A stretch of 64,000 bases of DNA from Paracoccus caeni (lineage in GTDB: Bacteria > Pseudomonadota > Alphaproteobacteria > Rhodobacterales > Rhodobacteraceae), in contig NZ_JAEPRQ010000001.1 of NCBI RefSeq assembly GCF_016629665.1, forward strand, positions 868,001 to 932,000. Direction: 5' to 3'. Positions 58,912 through 64,000 of this stretch are shown in pieces. Within the stretch, counting starts at the first letter, position 1. Every line of letters starts with the position of its first letter. The position numbers and the translations under genes were made by a program. The notes under the pieces are model-generated. The model saw nothing but the letters and a program-made list of their open reading frames with translations, had not been told where the DNA came from and did not search any database.

Positions 58912-59508
58912 ATGACCTATCCCGACCTCTACCTGATGCGACATGGACAGACCCTCTGGAATGCAGAGCAGCGAATGCAGGGGCGGCTCGATTCCGCGCT
59001 GACCGAACTTGGCAAGACACAGGCCGCTGCGCTTGCCCCGCTTGTCGCGCCGGTCGAAGGGCAGCGTTGGGCCAGCCCGCAGGGGCGCGCGATGGCGACC
59101 GCTGATCTGGTTTTTGCGGGCAGCGATTACCGCACCGATCCGCGACTGGTCGAGATCGATGTCGGCGACTTCTCGGGCCATCGTTTCGACGATCTGCGGA
59201 CCCGCCATCCCGAAACCTTCGCCGGGGATCACTGGGCCTGGTATGACCGCGCGCCGAATGGCGAACATTTCGCCGGGCTTGAGGCGCGGGTCAGGTCATT
59301 TCTGGACGAATTACAGGGACCAGCGGTGATCGTCACCCATGGGATCACGCTCAGAATGATGCGTCTTGTCGCGATGGGCCGGTCGGTCGCACAGATCGGC
59401 GAATTGCCATTGGAGCAGGGGGCGGTCCATATCGTCAGGTCGGGGCAGCACGAGACATGGCGGGTTGATCCGCTGAAATCTGCGCCGCCGCCCGATCCCG
59501 CCGGATAA
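58912..59508 (+). CDS. histidine phosphatase (phosphoglycerate-mutase-like)
   Basis: A 198-residue protein beginning MTYPDLYLMRHGQTLWNAEQRMQGRLDSALTELG. RHG contains the phospho-accepting histidine, and the second catalytic His is in VIVTHGITLRMM. It belongs to the small histidine phosphatase branch and the substrate is unknown. An in-frame ATG at 58894 would add six residues; frames further upstream run into the tuf terminator. Confidence 0.9.
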   Translation: MTYPDLYLMRHGQTLWNAEQRMQGRLDSALTELGKTQAAALAPLVAPVEGQRWASPQGRAMATADLVFAGSDYRTDPRLVEIDVGDFSGHRFDDLRTRHPETFAGDHWAWYDRAPNGEHFAGLEARVRSFLDELQGPAVIVTHGITLRMMRLVAMGRSVAQIGELPLEQGAVHIVRSGQHETWRVDPLKSAPPPDPAG

Positions 59509-59515
59509 CCTCAGG

Positions 59516-60667
59516 TCAAGGCTTTTGCGGCATCCCGGCTGCGGCCTTGCGATCCTGCCGGGCCTTCTTCCACGGCGCGCCGTAGGCCAGCCAGATGACC
59601 GACAGCCACCACAGCGTCAGAATGGCCCAGGCATCGACGGTCAGCAAACGCCATAGCGGCTGATCGCCGGGGTTCATCTGGAAAGCATCGCCCACCACCG
59701 ACAACAACACGCACATTATGAAGGACCAAAGCCCGCCCTTGCCAATCTCTTGCAGGGCGACGCCGCCGCGCGTTGCGGCGATCTTCTCCATCACGCTGGC
59801 GAAGGGGACGGCGACCAGCCAGGTCGCGCCCATGATCGCCAGATAGCGGGTGAAATCCATGTTCCATTTGTCGATGGAGCCGCCATAGATCACCTTCAGC
59901 GCATTGCGCACCGGCAGCGCATCCTCGCCGAATTGCAGGGCGATCAGGATCGAGCAGCCGAACAGGAAAAAGCCCGCAGCGACGATGGTGACGATGCGGC
60001 GATAACTGAGCAGCACCGGCATGAAGCGGTGCCGGAACAGGCCCATCGCGACGCCGGAATAGAACAGCAACTGCCAGCCGAACGGGTTGAACAGCAGACC
60101 GCCGCTGGCCCGGTGGTTCGGAACCTGCACGTTCAGATCGATCGCGAACCACCACAGCACAAGCGAACCGGCCGCGAATGCGAACGGCCAGCGTTGCAGA
60201 ACCGGCACCAGCAGCGGCGCCGAGGCGATCAGGATCACGTAAAGCGCCAGCACATCCAGCAGGTTCGGTTGCAGCCACATCGTCGCCAGCGTGCCGAGAT
60301 AGCCGAACGGGTTTTCAAGCACCCAGATGGCGTATTGGAACCAGACGGCGGTATGCTCCAACCCGATATAGCGCAGCCAGGCCGACAAAAGCGCCATGGC
60401 GAAGCCGCCGATGATCAGCGCGCGCCAGACCTCGAACGCGCGCCAGGCAAAGCGTTTTTGCGCGGCGACGCGGCCCTGTTTCTTCTCGACGCTCAACCAG
60501 ACCATGCCGACAAGAAAGCCCGAAAGCAGCACGAACAATTCCGCAGCATCGAAGACCGAGAAATTGGCCAGCGTGAAATTCCGCAGCGGGGACAATGGCA
60601 TATGGTCCACCATGATGCAGACCAACGCGTAGCCGCGCAGCATATCGAGGGCAATCAATCGCTTCAT
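59516..60667 (-). CDS. opgC: OpgC-type membrane protein, glucan succinylation
   Basis: A 383-residue membrane protein with about ten helices starting MKRLIALDMLRGYALVCIMVDHM. The DxxRGYAL...DHMPLSPLRNFTLANFSVFDAAELFVLLSGFLVG pattern is that of OpgC, which transfers succinyl groups to osmoregulated periplasmic glucans. The ATG overlaps the opgH stop by four bases, so the three opg genes form one minus-strand operon (opgG-opgH-opgC), an order also known from Rhodobacter. Confidence 0.92.
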   Translation of the reverse strand: MKRLIALDMLRGYALVCIMVDHMPLSPLRNFTLANFSVFDAAELFVLLSGFLVGMVWLSVEKKQGRVAAQKRFAWRAFEVWRALIIGGFAMALLSAWLRYIGLEHTAVWFQYAIWVLENPFGYLGTLATMWLQPNLLDVLALYVILIASAPLLVPVLQRWPFAFAAGSLVLWWFAIDLNVQVPNHRASGGLLFNPFGWQLLFYSGVAMGLFRHRFMPVLLSYRRIVTIVAAGFFLFGCSILIALQFGEDALPVRNALKVIYGGSIDKWNMDFTRYLAIMGATWLVAVPFASVMEKIAATRGGVALQEIGKGGLWSFIMCVLLSVVGDAFQMNPGDQPLWRLLTVDAWAILTLWWLSVIWLAYGAPWKKARQDRKAAAGMPQKP

Positions 60668-62769
60668 GCGGGTAGGGCGCTCCACTTCTGCAGCAAGGCA
60701 GGGTTGGACACCAACGCGTCAGTTTCTTCCCGGTTCAAAAAGGACAAGGCTTCTGACTGAGTGGAGGCATTGGCGATCTTGGCATCGGCGGTGATCTGCG
60801 GAAGGCGCTGACCGACCGGCAAATCGGTGCGGTCGGGAAGCATCCGCAGATGCCGGGCCAGAAGGTCGGGATTGCGGCCAAGTTGCAGGATCGCCTGCGC
60901 ACCGGCCAGTGGCCGGGGCAGGGCGCGTCCGGCGGCATTGGCGGCGCTGAGGAGCGCAGGAGGATCGCGTTCCTCGGGTGTGACCAGCAGGCCGCGCATC
61001 CGCGCCCAGCGGCCAAAGACCGGGCTGGCCGACAGCCGAGAGGTGAAGGGCGACAGGATCAGCCCGGCGAGGATCGGTGACAGCCAGATCAACTGACCGG
61101 GCGAAAAGCGGGCCAGCACGATCAGCGTGCCGATGCCCAGCAGGACGTGGATCCAGTGGCGGCGGATCACCACAGACCAGTCGGGCATAGAGCCGGCGCG
61201 CACCTGTGCCTGCCAGCCGCTGTCATGGCCGCTGAGGATTTCGTAAATCTGCCGGGTCTGGATCAGCATCTGCACCGGGGCGATCAGCGCCGAAAGCAGG
61301 TTTTCGAACATGGCGCTGGCGAAGATGCGAACCGGGCCGCCCGAATTGCGCGCCAGCGGGCGCATCCATGCGCGGAAGGTGGCGATCAGTTTCGGGATCA
61401 GCAGCAGGCTCATCGCGGCAACGAACAGCCACAGCATGCGGCGGGCGTCAAAGACCGGCCAGTCGGGGAAAAGCTGATAGGCGTTCGGGAAATATTCGGG
61501 CGTGGACAGCAGCACCGTGGCCGACAGGACCAGACCCACCAGCAGCAGCGCCAGCCAGATCGGGCTCATCAGAAAGCCAAGAATGCCGATGATGAAATGC
61601 GCAAGGCTGATGCCGCGCAGGCCGCGCATCCCCATCAGGCGGGAATGCTGCAGATTGCCCTGCGCCCAGCGGCGTTCGCGGGCGGCCATGTCCAGAAGCG
61701 TCGGCGGGCTGCCTTCGTAGCTGCCGCGCAGATCGTGATCCAGCCGCACCTTCCATCCGGCGCGGCACATGGCGGCGGCCTCGACGAAATCGTGGCTGAG
61801 GATGGTGCCGCCAAACGGAGGCTTGCCGGGCAGGCGGGGCAGGCCGCAGGATTCGGCGAAAGCCTGCATGCGGATCATCGCATTGTGGCCCCAGTAATTG
61901 CCGGTATTGCCCGACCATGCCGACACCGCGCGGGCAATCATCGGGCCATAGACGCGGCCTGCAAACTGGGTCAGGCGGGCGAAGATCGTCTCGCCGCCGA
62001 TCAGGATCGGCATGGTCTGGATCAGGCCCATGTCAGGATCGCCGTTCATCCGCGCCGACATCGCCTTCACCGTCTCGGCGGTGATCACGCTGTCTGCATC
62101 CAGCACCACCATCTGGTCATAGCGGCCACCCCAACGACGCACGAATTCGGCCACATTGCCGGATTTGCGGTCCTCGTTGGTGACACGCCTGCGATACCAG
62201 ATCGGCACCGGAGAGGTCTCTCTCGCCGCTGCAACCGCCAATGTCTCATTGACCGCCATGGCTGGGTCGCGGCTGTCAGAGAGGACGAAAAATTCGGTCC
62301 GGTCGGCGATTCCGGCGCGGCCGATATCCTGCGCCAAGGCGGATAGCAGGCCGATGCTTTCCGTCGGATCTTCGTGATAGACCGGCATGATCACCACGAT
62401 GCGGGCATCATTCGGACCATCGGGCGTGGTCAGATTTGGTGCGAACAGTCCCGCAAGGACCGAACAGAACGAAAAGCCCACCCAGCCAAAGGTCGGCACG
62501 AACAGCGCCAGCAACGCCCACTGCATCGGCGTCGGTGTCTCGCCAAAGGTCAGCAGCATCTGTTGCAAGCCGATCCCGGCGATTGCCGCGGCACCGCCAA
62601 AGGCGATCAGCCGGGCCAGCCAGACGCGGATGCCGTTCCGGGGCAGGCGCGCATGCATTACAGGGCGTTTCCCGAAATCCTGCGGCAGCATTTCAAGCGG
62701 CGCTTCCGGTGGCGTCGGCGCCTCTATCGCGGGGGCTTCGGCGTGGTCCTGTTGCAGGGGCACGGTCAT
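60664..62769 (-). CDS. opgH: periplasmic glucan glucosyltransferase
   Basis: A 701-residue inner-membrane GT2 glucosyltransferase that makes the glucan backbone from UDP-glucose. An acidic/proline-rich cytoplasmic start is followed by two helices. The catalytic domain comes next with VLDADSVI, EAAAMCRAGWKV and the RRWAQGNLQH motif, and then several more helices. Its length is somewhat below the E. coli protein. It overlaps opgG upstream and opgC downstream. Confidence 0.95.
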   Translation of the reverse strand: MTVPLQQDHAEAPAIEAPTPPEAPLEMLPQDFGKRPVMHARLPRNGIRVWLARLIAFGGAAAIAGIGLQQMLLTFGETPTPMQWALLALFVPTFGWVGFSFCSVLAGLFAPNLTTPDGPNDARIVVIMPVYHEDPTESIGLLSALAQDIGRAGIADRTEFFVLSDSRDPAMAVNETLAVAAARETSPVPIWYRRRVTNEDRKSGNVAEFVRRWGGRYDQMVVLDADSVITAETVKAMSARMNGDPDMGLIQTMPILIGGETIFARLTQFAGRVYGPMIARAVSAWSGNTGNYWGHNAMIRMQAFAESCGLPRLPGKPPFGGTILSHDFVEAAAMCRAGWKVRLDHDLRGSYEGSPPTLLDMAARERRWAQGNLQHSRLMGMRGLRGISLAHFIIGILGFLMSPIWLALLLVGLVLSATVLLSTPEYFPNAYQLFPDWPVFDARRMLWLFVAAMSLLLIPKLIATFRAWMRPLARNSGGPVRIFASAMFENLLSALIAPVQMLIQTRQIYEILSGHDSGWQAQVRAGSMPDWSVVIRRHWIHVLLGIGTLIVLARFSPGQLIWLSPILAGLILSPFTSRLSASPVFGRWARMRGLLVTPEERDPPALLSAANAAGRALPRPLAGAQAILQLGRNPDLLARHLRMLPDRTDLPVGQRLPQITADAKIANASTQSEALSFLNREETDALVSNPALLQKWSALPA

Positions 62770-64000
62770 GCGGTCCAGCGCGCCAGCCAGGTTTCGCTCA
62801 GCGGCACGCCTTCGCTGTTGGTCAGAACGGCCTGAAGATCGGCCATCGTCGCATCTCCCGGCTCGAACTCGAAACCAAGGCGCAGCACATCCTGTTCCGG
62901 CAGCGGTTTCAGATAGGCATGGACGATATTGCCAGACGAGGTTGTCACCTTCGACTGTGGCAGATCGCCGGTGAACAGCGCCCGGTCAAAATCGACGATA
63001 AAGGTCCGCGTCGTCTCGACATTGACGGTCCGGCCTGACCGCACGTCGCGAACCTTGGCTAAGGGCAGGTCATTCGGCGGCAGGGTCAGGAAACTGAGCC
63101 GATAGCGGAATTCGTGACGGGTGCCGCGCGCCAGCGGCTCTTTCGGCAGCCAGTAGCTGACGATGTTGTCGTTGAATTCATTCTCGACCGGGATCTCGAT
63201 CAGACGAACCTCGCCTTCGCCCCAATCGCCTTCCGGCTGAATCCACGCCGAGGGGCGTAAGTGATAGCGAGCCTCGGCATCCTGATAGTCGATGAATTCG
63301 CGGTGGCGTTGCACCAGACCGAACCCGATCGGGTTCTTGTCCACGAAGGACGAGATTTGCAGGTTCTTCGATGCGCCCAGTGTCCGCCACAGCGCCAGAT
63401 CGCCGCCGGTATGCATCTGCAACCCGTCGCTGTCATGGACGGCGGGGCGATAGTCGTCCACCTGCCGACGGCTGGCCGGGTTGAACCAGAACATCGAGGT
63501 CAGCGGCGCGATGCCGGTATTTTGCAGATCGACGCGCGGGAAGATGGCGGTGCGGACGCGGATCATCGTGACGGCGCCCGGATTGACGTCGAACTGGAAG
63601 GCGGCAGTTGTCGATTTGCTGTCCAGAATGGCGTGGATACGCACCCATTCCGAGGTTTCCGAGGGCTGGTGAATCCAGAAATCGGTGAAAAGCGGGAACT
63701 CCTCGCCGTCCGGGCTACCGGTCTTGATCGCCATGCCGCGCGCCGAAAGGCCGTAAAGCGTGCCACGCGCGACGGCGCGGAAATAGGTCGCGCCCTGAAA
63801 GACCAGAAATTCGTCCATGACGCCGGGGCGGTTCAGCACGGTTCGCAGCCGGAAGCCGGACCAGCCCATATCGCCCACGGTTTCCAGATCTACCCCATCG
63901 GGGAATTGCGACTGGTCGAACTCCAGCAGGTTCGGATCGAATTTCAGCTCTTGCGGAATGCCGTCGCGGACAAGATTGATCTTGACCGGCTCATAGAAGA
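62766..64000 (-). CDS. opgG: glucan biosynthesis protein G (3' part, runs off the window)
   Basis: A 411-codon C-terminal part is visible; the frame stays open to the window end, so the gene starts beyond 64000. The visible part (FYEPVKINLVRDGIPQELKFDPNLLEFDQSQFPDGV...MGWSGFRLRTVLNRPGVMDEFLVFQGATYFRAVARGTLYGLSARGMAIKTG...PLTSMFWFNPASRR) matches the periplasmic OpgG/MdoG beta-sandwich needed for glucan branching. It is coupled to opgH by a 4-bp overlap. Confidence 0.95.
   Translation of the reverse strand, partial: FYEPVKINLVRDGIPQELKFDPNLLEFDQSQFPDGVDLETVGDMGWSGFRLRTVLNRPGVMDEFLVFQGATYFRAVARGTLYGLSARGMAIKTGSPDGEEFPLFTDFWIHQPSETSEWVRIHAILDSKSTTAAFQFDVNPGAVTMIRVRTAIFPRVDLQNTGIAPLTSMFWFNPASRRQVDDYRPAVHDSDGLQMHTGGDLALWRTLGASKNLQISSFVDKNPIGFGLVQRHREFIDYQDAEARYHLRPSAWIQPEGDWGEGEVRLIEIPVENEFNDNIVSYWLPKEPLARGTRHEFRYRLSFLTLPPNDLPLAKVRDVRSGRTVNVETTRTFIVDFDRALFTGDLPQSKVTTSSGNIVHAYLKPLPEQDVLRLGFEFEPGDATMADLQAVLTNSEGVPLSETWLARWTA

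Overview
The window is high-GC alphaproteobacterial chromosome, most likely from a Paracoccus-like member of the Rhodobacteraceae. That reading rests on a BioR-type regulator beside bioY with BioR-like boxes, an opgG-opgH-opgC glucan cluster, a DUF2842 protein, and complete secE-nusG-rplKA-rplJL-rpoBC and rpsL-rpsG-fusA-tuf clusters that resemble this family. No rRNA, tRNA, CRISPR array, prophage or intact insertion sequence is visible. The genus call is an inference; no 16S gene is present.

Layout. 1-7.5 kb: a siderophore uptake locus, with an AraC regulator divergent from a TonB receptor, then binding protein, FecCD permease, ATPase and a DUF2218/siderophore-interacting reductase joined by overlapping start and stop codons. 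7.5-19.1 kb: housekeeping and unknown genes (Tat-exported cyclase, purA, NAD(P)H oxidoreductase, DUF2842, thiamine pyrophosphokinase, two unknown envelope proteins, ispG, moaA, a lipoprotein, DUF1284, bioY, BioR). 19.1-24.9 kb: an accessory-looking island with a decayed transposase trace, a CatB-type acetyltransferase and a 1344-residue polysaccharide/HAD protein, followed by 585 bp without a gene. 24.9-27.4 kb: an HTTM membrane protein divergent from a DCC-family protein, and a secreted Asp/Arg/Gly repeat protein. 27.8-36.1 kb: a minus-strand catabolic cluster (SDR, tandem PPC-domain protein, acyl-CoA synthetase, thiolase-like protein, IclR regulator, TRAP transporter with fused DctQM). 36.4-49.8 kb: secE, nusG, rplK, rplA, a secreted unknown, rplJ, rplL, rpoB, a small lipoprotein gene, rpoC. 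49.8-54.0 kb: FkbM methyltransferase, DUF4432 epimerase-like protein, EamA transporter, putative rhamnosyltransferase. 54.5-58.9 kb: rpsL, rpsG, fusA, tuf. 58.9-64.0 kb: a histidine phosphatase, then opgC, opgH and the 3' part of opgG.

The least expected signals lie in non-coding DNA. One dispersed repeat family has four copies, near 11.2-11.35, 26.75-26.86, 39.3-39.4 and 54.07-54.21 kb. Three copies carry four degenerate 11-bp units in helical phase, and three carry a 23-nt hairpin; two copies lie just upstream of candidate ribosomal-operon promoters. A second family has two copies of about 180 bp (15.37-15.55 and 32.92-33.09 kb) whose three hairpins differ by paired changes that keep the stems. 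Also notable are a translationally coupled lipoprotein gene between rpoB and rpoC, a DUF1284 gene with no canonical start codon directly in frame after the bioY stop, and the large island protein.
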